Source: Brachionus manjavacas (Eukaryota; Rotifera; Eurotatoria; Ploima; Brachionidae). From it: a stretch of DNA of 64,000 nt. Where the stretch lies: contig JAHQIY010000020.1 in NCBI GenBank assembly GCA_019054805.1, positions 682,001 to 746,000 on the forward strand, given 5' to 3'. The notes under the pieces are model-generated. The model was not told the origin of the DNA. It searched no databases and saw nothing but the letters and a program-made list of their open reading frames with translations. Shown here in pieces: positions 23,253-33,232 of this stretch; positions within the stretch are counted from its first letter, which is position 1; every line of letters starts with the position of its first letter. Position numbers and translations under genes: made by a program.

Positions 23253-26120
23253 ATGATGTTTAATAAAAATTTCCTTTTTCCACTATTATTTTTTCTATGT
23301 AAATACTTGAATAAAATATCAGCCACCGAGTACATATATTTGCCGGACAAACACATACACGAAGAACTGGCAGCAAACAGTTTTGTTTGCGACCTGTCCA
23401 AAGAACTTTCATCGGCAAGCAATGTGTCATACACGCTGCTCGACGACACCAAAACGCCCTATTTTGCGCTCAACTCGAGCCTCTTGTTGACCAAAGTGCA
23501 ACTAGACCGCGAGCACTTGTGCGCCAACTCACTGTGCACCGAACCCTGCACCCTTGCCTCTTATTCCATCTCGGACCAAAGCTGCAAGCTAAACATCAAA
23601 ATTCTGCAAATACCCACCTATTCCATTCTCAACTTGAACATCCTAGTCCATGACATAAACGACAACCTTCCAGTATTCAAAAACAGCAAACTAGTCTTGC
23701 CAATAAACGAAAATAGTCCCATAGGCTACACAATTCCGCTTGAGCTTGCCTATGACCCGGATGTAAATGCATACACTGTTCAGAAATATGAAATTCTCGA
23801 ACATGCAGACCTGGTACCGTTTAGCCTGGAGCAAAATTTAAATGAGTCAAAGCTAAATTTGGTTGTTTCAGCTAGCTTGGACAGAGAACTAAAATCTGAG
23901 TATAGAATAGAAATGCGTGCCATTGACCCATCTTCGTCAATGAGTGTACAAACACTGATCATTGAGATAGTTGACGAAAATGACAACAGGCCAATATTTG
24001 CCAAAGACTATTATAAATTTTACATTAGAGAGAATTCACCAATGGACACTCTAATTGGCAAAGTGTACGCGACTGACTTGGACATTGGTCCTAATGGCCT
24101 TGTTAAATATTCATTTGTGGACTCTAGTCCAAAGTTTATGAACTTAAGACCCACTCTTAAAAAGATAAATAACAAATATTTTTACTTGAATGAATCGAGT
24201 GGTGAAGTGAGGCTAAAAAATTTTGTAGACTATGAAGAGGAGAATTTTTTTAGCCTTATAATTGAAGCTAGTGATAGTGGCGAGGTTAGACAGCTGACAG
24301 ATTATGCTCATGTTGACATAGAAGTGGTAGATGAGAACGACAATGGTCCAGAGATAAGTGTCAGCTTTTTGAACAGTAATCACAATGACAGGGAGATTTA
24401 CATAGCCGAGGACAGCAAGGAGAACAAATTTATTGCCCATGTGAGCATATATGACAAGGACTCGGCAAAAAATGCCATTTTTAATTGGAAAATTTTGGCA
24501 AATAATCAAGAACTAAAAAGCCAACCATTTGCCCTAAAGGTAAATGTACTCAACAATAATTCATTTACAGTGAACATTGGAGACCCGAAATTGTTTGATT
24601 ATGAGCTAAATGAGTATTTTAATGTGACCATAGTGGCATGGGACATACAAAACCTTCTAACTGATGAATACACATTTCGTATTGTAGTCCAAGATGTGAA
24701 CGACAATGCTCCCAAATTTGGCAAAAGTTTTTATAACATGACTAAAGTGAACGCCAAGCCGGGAGATGATCTATTAAAGGTGAGTGCGCTGGATCGAGAC
24801 AAAAATTCAGCTATTTCGTATGAAATAGTTGAAAATAATGCCAAAAGTTATGTCACCATACAAAATGGTCAATTGAAAATGATGAAAAATTTTAGCCACT
24901 TGTCATTCCATGTTTTGGCCAAAGACAACGGTGTTCCTAGTCTGAGCTCAAAGGCTAAAGTTTACATAAGTAATTTAAGCTTTAAAAACGAGACAAAATT
25001 TGTGTCACCATACAAACATTGGTACGACCAGGGTACTTTGGTGTTTAGTGTGGACAAAAAAGTTGTTTCTCCGCTAAAAGTAGTCGAGTTCGAGCAAGAA
25101 ATTGACATCTTAGGTGACTTACCAAAGGGAATTGAGCTCGATTCGAATACTGTTTATATTTCTGATCATGTGAGCCAAGAGTTTGTTTTAATCAATTTAA
25201 GAAGTAAAAATGAAGAATTAAAATTAAAATTTATTTTTTCTGAGAGCGAAAATTTTTGTCTAAATTCATATCAGAGTGTGAGAATAAATTCTTTCATAAA
25301 ATTCGAAAAATTGAGCGAATTAACCGAGGATTTTGAACTATTTTACAGTAGTTCTAATCTTAAAGGTATTTACTCGATTGATTCGGTAAAACAAAATCAA
25401 GACTTAGAATTTGAGCTTGTTACTCAGGCCTCTGTGGTGCACAATTCAAGTTTATTGGTGCTAAAAGATGATAATAAAGCTCTGGTCAGTGCATTTAAAT
25501 TAAATATAAAACAAAAGGATGCTAGCAATTCGAAATTAATTATTAGAGTAAAAAGTAAAAAGGATCCTTTTTGTGTCCTAGAAGAAAGTTTTATTTACTT
25601 TGTAGAAGACGGTCTATTTAAGCTTATTAAAGATAGTGGCAATCATGCCAAGTCATTTATGTACAAAGTGTCACCAGTAGACAAAAGTGTAAAGTTAAAT
25701 AGTGGCGCTAATTTTTTAACCATGCTAATGATTCTAATGTGCGTCATTCTTGTATTTTTTATAAGTCTTTTTCTCATGATAATTAAATATTTTAATTATT
25801 ACAAGTATAAAAAAAACTTGAAAAAAACGACCAACATTCTGCAAAGAGAGTTTAGTCTCAAGTCAGAGGAAAACAAGGATCAGATACGGAGTAAAAATAT
25901 TAAACCGGCCTATTCATATACGGCCTATAAACACCAAATTCAGGACCAAACATCTCAATGTGTTAAGTACATGTCCAAAGCGCCGAATTGTGTAATCAAC
26001 AAAAATTTTAATCCTCAGTCTAGTGTCACTTTGCCTAGAGAAGTGCTCACCAGTTCGCCAAACGAGTCCCATCATTCACAGCCGTCGAATAATTCAACTA
26101 GATTTAAAATTTTGATTTAA
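23253..26120 (+). CDS. Protocadherin-like cadherin, single exon
   Basis: 955 aa from the first ATG (23253); the frame is open further upstream but without an ATG. Cadherin repeats mediate Ca2+-dependent cell adhesion. The protein has a hydrophobic signal peptide (residues about 1-24, NFLFPLLFFLC), then five recognisable cadherin repeats. The linkers DINDNLPVF, DENDNRPIF, DENDNGPEI and DVNDNAPKF, with DRE/DRD and DLDIGPNG elements, show intact Ca2+ sites. A less clear region of about 200 residues follows, then one membrane span (about 821-845, FLTMLMILMCVILVFF) and a cytoplasmic tail of about 110 residues that is basic near the membrane and rich in S, N and Q. No catenin-binding region is recognised. 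The lack of introns and the five repeats fit protocadherins better than classical cadherins. Upstream lies a long gene-free region. Confidence 0.9.
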   Translation: MMFNKNFLFPLLFFLCKYLNKISATEYIYLPDKHIHEELAANSFVCDLSKELSSASNVSYTLLDDTKTPYFALNSSLLLTKVQLDREHLCANSLCTEPCTLASYSISDQSCKLNIKILQIPTYSILNLNILVHDINDNLPVFKNSKLVLPINENSPIGYTIPLELAYDPDVNAYTVQKYEILEHADLVPFSLEQNLNESKLNLVVSASLDRELKSEYRIEMRAIDPSSSMSVQTLIIEIVDENDNRPIFAKDYYKFYIRENSPMDTLIGKVYATDLDIGPNGLVKYSFVDSSPKFMNLRPTLKKINNKYFYLNESSGEVRLKNFVDYEEENFFSLIIEASDSGEVRQLTDYAHVDIEVVDENDNGPEISVSFLNSNHNDREIYIAEDSKENKFIAHVSIYDKDSAKNAIFNWKILANNQELKSQPFALKVNVLNNNSFTVNIGDPKLFDYELNEYFNVTIVAWDIQNLLTDEYTFRIVVQDVNDNAPKFGKSFYNMTKVNAKPGDDLLKVSALDRDKNSAISYEIVENNAKSYVTIQNGQLKMMKNFSHLSFHVLAKDNGVPSLSSKAKVYISNLSFKNETKFVSPYKHWYDQGTLVFSVDKKVVSPLKVVEFEQEIDILGDLPKGIELDSNTVYISDHVSQEFVLINLRSKNEELKLKFIFSESENFCLNSYQSVRINSFIKFEKLSELTEDFELFYSSSNLKGIYSIDSVKQNQDLEFELVTQASVVHNSSLLVLKDDNKALVSAFKLNIKQKDASNSKLIIRVKSKKDPFCVLEESFIYFVEDGLFKLIKDSGNHAKSFMYKVSPVDKSVKLNSGANFLTMLMILMCVILVFFISLFLMIIKYFNYYKYKKNLKKTTNILQREFSLKSEENKDQIRSKNIKPAYSYTAYKHQIQDQTSQCVKYMSKAPNCVINKNFNPQSSVTLPREVLTSSPNESHHSQPSNNSTRFKILI

Positions 26121-27779
26121 ATTGTTATTTTTCTAAATGTTTTAAAAAAATTTAAATAAAAAGTTTAAAAATTATTTAATTTTTTCTTTTATGAGAATAT
26201 GAAACCAAGTTTTCGAAATTATAAACACATTTAAAGACTTTTTTAGATCTATTTAAATTTAATTAAATTTGTCAAGATAGAAATAGCCGTAGATGCTTAA
26301 AAAATGCCTTTAAAAAGCTTAGACGCATTTTTCTGATACTCCCACTAATTTAGCTATTTATCTATTACTTTTAATCTTTTAGGAGACCAACTATCTGGCA
26401 TCTTATTTCATATGTAACGATTTTTTTATCCATTTTTTATCCATTTTTTTTACCAAGGTCCTAATTATTTTAGGGTGTAAGTTTTAAAGGTCACAGACAT
26501 AGAATCGAAAATTTTATATCGATTTTTTATAAAACTAACACTTATTGAATAATTATTAAATTAAAATATTTGTAAATGCATTGAAGTTAATTTATTAAGT
26601 TTTATTTAGAGATTGATGATGTGCGTCTTAACTTTTGTGCAGAATTTTTTGATAGACGTTTTTATGGTCTTCATTTTCTGTTAAATTATAAGCTGAGTGA
26701 AACATCGAATTATCATGTTTTTTATATCAATTTGAAGGAAAAAGTTAGTTCTATTAAAAATAAATGTTTATTTGGTAAATTTTTTAAACAAAATTTAATT
26801 TTACTAAATAACAGATGAAAAAAACTAGTGCGTCTAAATTTTTGTGCAAGACTTCATAACACTTAATGGTCAATTGATTCAATTTAATGGGTGAGGTAGA
26901 AAAAAACATAAAAAAAGAGAAAAAAACCTATAATTAATTTAACAAATTTTACTTATATAATGAGAGAAAAAAAACATAAATTTTAAAAATCAAAAATAGA
27001 GAAAACATAAAATTTATAAAAAGACTTTAATTAATTACAATGAGGCGAAAATTAGACTGGGTTAGCTTTTGGTGCAGCATAATCGAACGAGGAAATATTT
27101 GATTTTGGTTTATGTTATTTTTTCTGGAATAAAATTAAAATTTTGCTATTTGTTTTTTTGTCTTTTAATATGTTTCGTTCTATCTCGTTCCAATTTAATA
27201 TTCAATCAATTTATTCCTACAGCTAGCAATAGATGGCTTGATAGTTTCCAACTTATTCAAAGCCAAATTGATTTCGAATTTTAGAGCAAAAAAACTGATT
27301 TTTTTTTTCTGAGATAATAAAAATGGTCTTACTAAGGTCACTCCTAGTCTTACTTAAAATGCAGTTCGTTTTTTTTGCCAAACGCATCATTTTGATCAAA
27401 CTTGACTGCACTGATTAATGTACCATATAGAACACCACTTTTTTTTATTTTTTCAATTTGAAACTTTAATATTTCATTGTCAAGATTCGCTCTATTGAAA
27501 CAATGACAACATAGCAGAAAAATGGCGCTGTGAATTTCAAATACAAATTGAACAAAAAATTTTCCTTTTTTGTTAATTAAAATTAAAGATAATAGGATAA
27601 TAATCTTTTTCTCAGGTTTTCTGAACTATAAGTTCACCTAATTTTTTTGTTCAACTAAAGGTGAACAAAATCAAACTTTTTAACATTAGTCTATTTGTTT
27701 CAGTTTTTTTTAAATTTTATATTCTCCGAGAAGAGATCAATTTAAATTGACACTCTTTTCTCAAAAGTCAAACTATTAC
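26121..27779. other. Noncoding DNA after the cadherin gene
   Basis: 3' UTR (AATAAA near 26156) and AT-rich DNA. Two similar short stretches, TGCGTCTTAACTTTTGTGC near 26621 and TGCGTCTAAATTTTTGTGC near 26829, flank a 65-codon frame that I do not consider a gene. A 71-codon frame near 27069 is also unsupported. Confidence 0.5.
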
Positions 27780-29140
27780 TCTTTATATTTAAAGCTACGC
27801 CGTTGAAGTTTTTATGGATGATATCACTAAACATTCAAAACCTTTCATGAACACATTTCTTCCATAAGACAAGTTTTTAAAGAAATTAAAAAAGGCAAAT
27901 TTAAAAATAAACCCATCTAAATGTGCCTTTTTTGCAAAGGAAATAAAATTACTTTTTGGAATTGTGTCTCATAATCAAGTTAAAATGGACCCTGAGAAAA
28001 TCAGAGCAATTGTTGAAAGAGCTCGAAAAAAAATCTAAAGGAACTGCAAAGTTTTCTTGGATCTCCCTAACTTTTATAGACGCTTTACTAAGGAATATTT
28101 AAAAATTGATTATCCACTTTTTGCTTTATGTGCGAAAGATTCAGTATTTGAATGGAGCAGTGAATGTGAAGAAGCCTTTAAAATGCTTAAAAAAAATGTT
28201 CGTCATATCCAATTTTAAGAATACCATATCCTTATTCTAAATAAAGATGTCGATGTCGATGCTTCGAGGAACGCACTATGAGCAATCTTAACTCAAAAAG
28301 ATGAGAGCTAGAAAGAATTCATGGTTGCTTGGGCTTTACGAACACTCTCAAAAACAGAAGTAAAATAAATTATTTCAGAAAAAGAATGTTTGGCAGTTAT
28401 CTATGGTATAACACAATTCAGAAAGTATCTTTATGGAATTAAATTTACAGTTATTACACACCACTCAAGGCTTGTATGGCTTACAAGCATTAATAAAATG
28501 ACTGGAAAATTAACTCGTTAGTCAATTTTTTAAGGAGTACGAGTTTTACGTTGTTAGAAAAGGCTCTGAACATGGAAATGATGATGCAATCAGTAGACCT
28601 GTAATTGATTTTGTGATTTTTATGACAACAACCCAAGTTTAAAATAAAAAATTAAATTAGACGTGTGGGAAAATCCTTACTTAATCCACTTCATTCAATT
28701 TGGAAAACTAGTGCCAGGTATTCAAAAAAATTAGCAACACATATTCAAAATTTCGCAAAAAATTATCGTTTTAAAAACAATTAACTTATTATCCATAAAA
28801 CTGGCAAATTAGAAGTACCTAGCCCAGAATTTCGGACAGAAATTATTAAAAAGGCACACAATTTCGGACACTTTCAAACCGAAGATTTAAGAACACATTT
28901 ACTAGAAAAATGTCTTTGATCATATAAAAAAATTTGTAAAAAAGTGCACTGTTTATAATCGAAATAACAAAGAAATTGTTAAACAAGTAACATAAGCAAA
29001 ATTTTTAAAACGTGTCATGATATAACTTATTCTTGGTCTTCCTGAAACTGTTGAAGGATTTAATGGTATTGTCGCGCCAATAAATGGATGACACAAGCAA
29101 GGATAAATAAAAGATTGTTTTATTTCACTTGCCAGTGAGT
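27780..29140 (+). pseudogene. Decayed Ty3/gypsy-type LTR retrotransposon pol
   Basis: Translating across many stops and frameshifts shows the family order. First is the reverse transcriptase active-site strand (FMDDIT, near 27812) and its downstream part (VKMDPEKIRAI). Then come LQSFLGSPNFYRRF-like sequence, RNase H pieces (DVDASRNAL, SEKECLAVIYGI, FRKYLYGIKFTVITHH) and the HHCC zinc finger of integrase (KAHNFGHF, then KCTVYNRN). It lacks gag and the integrase core. A motif near 29086-29140 recurs at 40529-40583 and could be LTR sequence. The element is dead. Confidence 0.75.
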
Positions 29141-29539
29141 AGAATATAATATATATATCTCCTTTTGGTAGATGGCTCGTATGTTTTTTATATTAAAATT
29201 TAAACAAAATAAATAAAGTTTTCACAATCAACTATCAATATTTCAAACATCTTTGACATCTTTCTTGAGTTTATAAAATGAAAATTTAAATTAATCATGA
29301 AAATAAGCAACCCTAATTAAAAAAAAGGACATTGCTAGATTTAAAAATCAAAATATATAATTCTGGTAAAAAATCAATAGAATTGAGTAATTATTTGCGT
29401 CGATTCTTGATTACTTAGTTTAAAATTCTTTAATAAATAATAGATTAATATAGCTTGTATTAATTCTTTTTTTTGATTTTTATTAGAAATAAGATATCTT
29501 TATTTAAACTAGAGTTAAGTTTAAATCAATTTTATTAAC
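29141..29539. other. Upstream region of the amidohydrolase-like gene
   Basis: AT-rich, with a short AT-dinucleotide run near 29150. No gene seen before the TATA box. Confidence 0.5.
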
Positions 29540-29548
29540 TATAAAAAG
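29540..29548 (+). promoter_or_regulatory. TATA box
   Basis: TATAAAAAG lies 33 nt before the ATG at 29581. Initiation about 30 nt downstream would leave a leader of only about 10 nt. Confidence 0.6.
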
Positions 29549-29580
29549 GGCATTTTTTAATAAAACAAAAATAACTAATA

Positions 29581-30429
29581 ATGTTTAAAATCTTTTTTGT
29601 TATTTGTATCATAGAAGCAACCAAGTCCGAAAAATTTTTCGGCTCCAATAATTACATTGAGTATGAAATGGGAAACTTGAATATTCTAATTAGTGTCCCA
29701 CATGATGGTCGACTGTTTGCCAAGTCGATGCCAAATCGCACCAATGATAAAAATCTTCTTCGCGATGTCAATTCCAGACCTTTAGCCGAAGCGTTTGCGA
29801 CAAGAATAAATAGTCTTTTTGGTCTCAAACCTTTCATGGTATTCAATAAACTTCACAGACAAAATATGGACCCGAACCGAGATTTTGATCTTTGTTGTTC
29901 CAATCTAACTCTTAATCTAGACTGTCATAAGGCTCATGGCGAATATCATCATTTTATTAAAGACTATGTTAAAAAAATGAGCTCCGTGTATAAAAATTTA
30001 TTGATTTTTGACATTCATGGACAGGCACATCCAGAAGATTGGATTGAATTGGGATATCTTTTGGATAGAATCGAATTAAATAAGGATGTACTGAGCGAGA
30101 CTCGATTTAGTTCGATCAATGCCCTGAAAGTTTCAAGTGGCTATTCGCTAGAGGAAGCAATCAGAGGAAGAGCTTCTCTCGGTGCCTTCATGAACCAACA
30201 AGGTTTTCGTGTAGTACCATCTCCTTCAATTAAATCACCTGGTAAAGGCAAATACTTTCCTGGTGGTTTTATATCAAGTTATCACAAATCTCCAAATGTA
30301 AACGCTATTCAAATGGAATTTCCGTCTTCTTTAAGAACATACTTGGATAGTTTTAAAAATGATGGTGCCAGGTTGGCAAAATCAGTTTATGATTTCTATA
30401 AATTTAACAATTTTGATTTAAAATTATAA
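29581..30429 (+). CDS. Secreted N-formylglutamate amidohydrolase-like protein
   Basis: Single exon, 282 aa. A short hydrophobic N-terminus (FKIFFVICIIEATKS) looks like a signal peptide. The core resembles the N-formylglutamate amidohydrolase family: SVPHDG at 38-43, an arginine-rich loop, DIHGQ at 144-148 followed by WIELGYLLD, a glycine-rich segment (GKGKYFPGGF) and MEFPSSLR near 244. His, Asp/His and Glu at such positions are the usual metal ligands. Bacterial members cleave formylglutamate in histidine breakdown; the substrate of animal members is not known to me, so the activity is only family-level. Six cysteines or fewer could form disulfides (CC at 105-106, C115). The gene lies tail-to-tail with 30480-31479, 50 bp apart. 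Confidence 0.7.
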   Translation: MFKIFFVICIIEATKSEKFFGSNNYIEYEMGNLNILISVPHDGRLFAKSMPNRTNDKNLLRDVNSRPLAEAFATRINSLFGLKPFMVFNKLHRQNMDPNRDFDLCCSNLTLNLDCHKAHGEYHHFIKDYVKKMSSVYKNLLIFDIHGQAHPEDWIELGYLLDRIELNKDVLSETRFSSINALKVSSGYSLEEAIRGRASLGAFMNQQGFRVVPSPSIKSPGKGKYFPGGFISSYHKSPNVNAIQMEFPSSLRTYLDSFKNDGARLAKSVYDFYKFNNFDLKL

Positions 30430-30445
30430 AACAAATTTATTTTTA

Positions 30446-30475
30446 AATAAATATTTCAAATTAATTTTCTTTATT
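30446..30475. terminator. Opposed polyadenylation signals of two converging genes
   Basis: AATAAA on plus at 30446-30451 serves the amidohydrolase-like gene. AATAAA on minus (plus TTTATT, 30470-30475) serves the gene on the other strand. Cleavage 10-30 nt past each signal would make the two transcripts overlap at their 3' ends. Confidence 0.6.
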
Positions 30476-30479
30476 CATT

Positions 30480-31479
30480 TTAATTAGATAAATTGTTAAT
30501 GAATTGCTGGGTTTTATTTGTGAACAAGTTTAAATTTTCAATGAGATTTGATTTGGTCAATTGCATTAAATTTACCAAGCGGTATTCCAATTCTTTAAAA
30601 ATTAATAAGTTTATTATTATGTTGAAATTTAGCCTACCTCTTATGCTAGGGGTGAATGACTGAGCAATTTTTGTAAGTGATAAAATTAGTTTATATGTAC
30701 AACCCAGAAACTGGTCATAAAAATCCGTGGTTATTGCCAAATCACGCTGATCAACAGCTGATGAATAATTCTCGAGTTCCGTATAGCATTCTGTTCCATT
30801 TATGTTTACTTCGCCAGTTTCATTTACCAACAAAAAGCTCTCCATTCTTGTGTAATCTTTACAAAAAATATAAACTTAAAAATTACCAAAAAAAAATATA
30901 CTTTTCCATCTGAGCGCAAGAAGACTTGACATAATGTCACATAATATCAGCTCTTCCCTCTCGTAAATAACCGATGTATATTGATTAAAATTTTTGACAA
31001 AATTTTCCAAATTTGTTTTATCTTTTGAATCGGATGGCAATTTAACCAAAAATTTGAAATTTTCCAGTACTCTGGCCTGAGTTACTAGTAAAGTGGATAA
31101 AATGTCTTGAAGAATTAAAAAATCAATGAATCTGTAGCTTTTTTTTGCTAAAAAAATCAAATGTTAACTAAAAGGTAAAATTTTATTGATTAGATAAGTA
31201 CCGTCAAAGAACAGTGCTAAATTTTCGGATGTGCACAAAAAAGGCTCGCTTTTTGGATCAGTTGGTTGAGTCAGGTTTGCATTAGTGCTTTGCAGACTTG
31301 CAGTCTTGGCTATTTCTCTGATTTTATGTGAGCCTAAATGATAAATCAATTTTGGAAATTGTACATTCGAAGTTTAGATTACCCAAATGAAAGGTACCTC
31401 CTAGAGAAGAGCATAAAATGAGACTTAAGAGACCTGGCAATAAGAGAGCGAAGACATAAATTTTATTAGAGTTAAACAT
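30480..31479 (-). CDS. Secreted helical protein of unknown family, four exons
   Basis: Exons on the minus strand are 31479-31383 (or 31398), 31333-31202, 31147-30902 and 30856-30480. All borders are GT-AG and phases join, giving about 283 aa (or 278). The start at 31479 is chosen over the ATG at 31491 because a TATA box at 31520-31512 puts transcription start near 31490. Residues 1-25 (MFNSNKIYVFALLLPGLLSL) are a signal peptide. The rest is mostly predicted helical, with few cysteines (in FLCTSEN, LILCDIM, TECYTEL, LGCTYKL) and possible N-glycosylation sites (NLT, NET, NGT, NKT). I recognise no domain. The first donor is uncertain between two in-phase sites. Its TATA promoter and secreted product mirror the converging neighbour. 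Confidence 0.7.
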
Positions 31480-31511
31480 TTTTATAAACATTGAGAAATA
31501 ATGATTCAAGT

Positions 31512-31520
31512 CTTTATATA
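31512..31520 (-). promoter_or_regulatory. TATA box
   Basis: TATATAAAG on the minus strand, about 33-41 nt before the ATG at 31479. It helps decide the start codon of that gene. Confidence 0.55.
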
Positions 31521-32330
31521 ATTAAGTTTTTTAATGTCAATTTGGGTTAAAATATTTCAAAAAATAAATGTTATATTTGCCGCCTAGATCAAGAAATTCG
31601 AAATTAATCTGTTTAGTATTTATGATGGCAAGAATTTATCCAAATGTTTTATTTAAATTTTGTCCCTAATTTGTTTTAGATTCTAAGCTCGCAAGTGGTA
31701 AAGCGCAATATAAATAATCATAAAAAAGTAATGGTTTTATATTTTTCATTTGTTTCGCTATAGAAAAATTTATTTGAAAAAAAAATTTTTTTAATTTTAT
31801 CTTATTCATTTTTTTTTGACTCATTTTTTTCAAAACTGTTCAAGTTTCCAAATATTGCCAAGAAAATTTAGTGAATTTAGAGAAAATTTTTTCTAGAATT
31901 TTTTAAATTCTTTGTTTAAAAGGGACGAGTTTGTCTTGTCGCTTGCTTCTTTAGACCTTTATTTACTTACTGCTGTAAATTTCTTGAATCATGATCTTTA
32001 TACTTTTAATTGAACCATTGCTCTATGTGGCTAGTCAGTAATTTTTTGATTTTTTATCTGAAGTAAAATAAAATCTAAATAAATATTTTGAAATTTTGCA
32101 ATACAAAATTTAACTTTGTTTCGCTGTAATATGTTTTATTTAATATTAAAATCATTATCATATAATAATCTATCTTTAGGTGGTCATTTAATAAAGTATA
32201 AAAATTTGAGTAGTTAACGCCTACTGAAGATAAAAACGAGACAGTTTTACTTTATATTTTTTCAAAAACTTTACAGGCTCAATATTTAAAAAATATAGAA
32301 AATATTGACTTCTAATCCGAAAATGCCAAT
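31521..32330. other. AT-rich intergenic DNA
   Basis: No gene or clear repeat recognised. Confidence 0.5.
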
Positions 32331-33232
32331 GAAAAGAAACAAACCTTCTTTATATACTTAGACTTCTCAAAAGCTATCGATCGAGTACCATACAAGAGAT
32401 TATTGTACAGGCTAACGAAATATGGTTTGTGTTCAAATAAAATTAAATGGATAAACAGTTTTCTGTCGAAAAGAAGACAAAAGGTAGTCCTTGGATAGAT
32501 TTTTTCCGAATGGAAAAGCGTTTCAAGTGGAGTACCAAAAGTCCCTGTCCTAGGTCCTATTCATAATACAGGAGTGATTTGACATTAAATTTTTGTAAAT
32601 TTACGTAAAAACAAAAAGGCCAAAGAATTGACCATTTTTTCATAATTTTTCAAAAAATTTGAATTTCTAATAAAAATTAGCAAATTTTACTTTCTTTTAC
32701 GTAAATTCACGTAAAAAGTTTTTACTAAAAATCTTTTTCTGAATTTGTAAAAAAAAAGTAAAAAATAGTAAAAATAGCAAATATATACGTCTTCTTCTTC
32801 TTTTGGATCTTGAGAGAAAATAAATTGCTTTAAATAATTTAAAAAAAAAGTAAATTTTTTTTTATTAGAAATTCAATGGTTTTTTTAAATTGTTCAAATT
32901 TTTTGAAAAATTATGAAAAATGGTCAATTGATTGGTTTTGTTTTTACGCAAATTTACGTTAATTTACGTAAAATTACGTCACATCAAATCACTACTGATA
33001 TATCAATGATCTACCGGAAAATAAAAATAGCACATGTAAAATGTTTGCCGACGACACTAAGCTTTTTAATCAATTGAACTTGAATCAAATTATCAATCTC
33101 TTCAAAACTATCCCAATACTTTATTCAAGACATAAAGATTATAACACAAGAGTCATATATATTGAATCAAAAAAAATGAGTTTAAAATTGCGCCGTACGA
33201 TCAAATTTTTTTGTGCTACACTATTAAATTAA
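32331..33232 (+). pseudogene. LINE reverse transcriptase fragment split by a MITE
   Basis: The part 32353-32565 translates to YLDFSKAIDRVPYK, KYGLCSNKIKWI, SFLSKRRQKVVLG, then SGVPKVPVLGPI, which are reverse-transcriptase blocks. After a 429-bp insertion the frame resumes with YINDLPE and the catalytic FADD box (MFADDTKLF, 33040). A stop after VVLG and loss of sequence beyond 33110 make it dead. Its type is close to the CR1/Jockey-like LINE at 55.3 kb. Confidence 0.8.
32569..32997. mobile_element. MITE with long terminal inverted repeats, inserted in the LINE
   Basis: The ends are CAGGAGTGATTTGA on the left and, read inward, CAGTAGTGATTTGA on the right. The arms extend about 130 bp and share ATTGACCATTTTT, CATAATTTTTCAAAAAATTTGAA and ACGTAAATTTACG-type motifs. 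An ATA triplet on both sides (32566-32568, 32998-33000) may be the target duplication. Removing the element brings PI and YINDLPE of the reverse transcriptase next to each other, as in intact LINEs, which fixes the borders to within a few bases. No coding capacity. Confidence 0.8.

Noticed and set aside
26621..26818. 65-codon frame after the cadherin gene
   Set aside because: No homology, AT-rich composition, and it overlaps a short repeated TGCGTCT motif.
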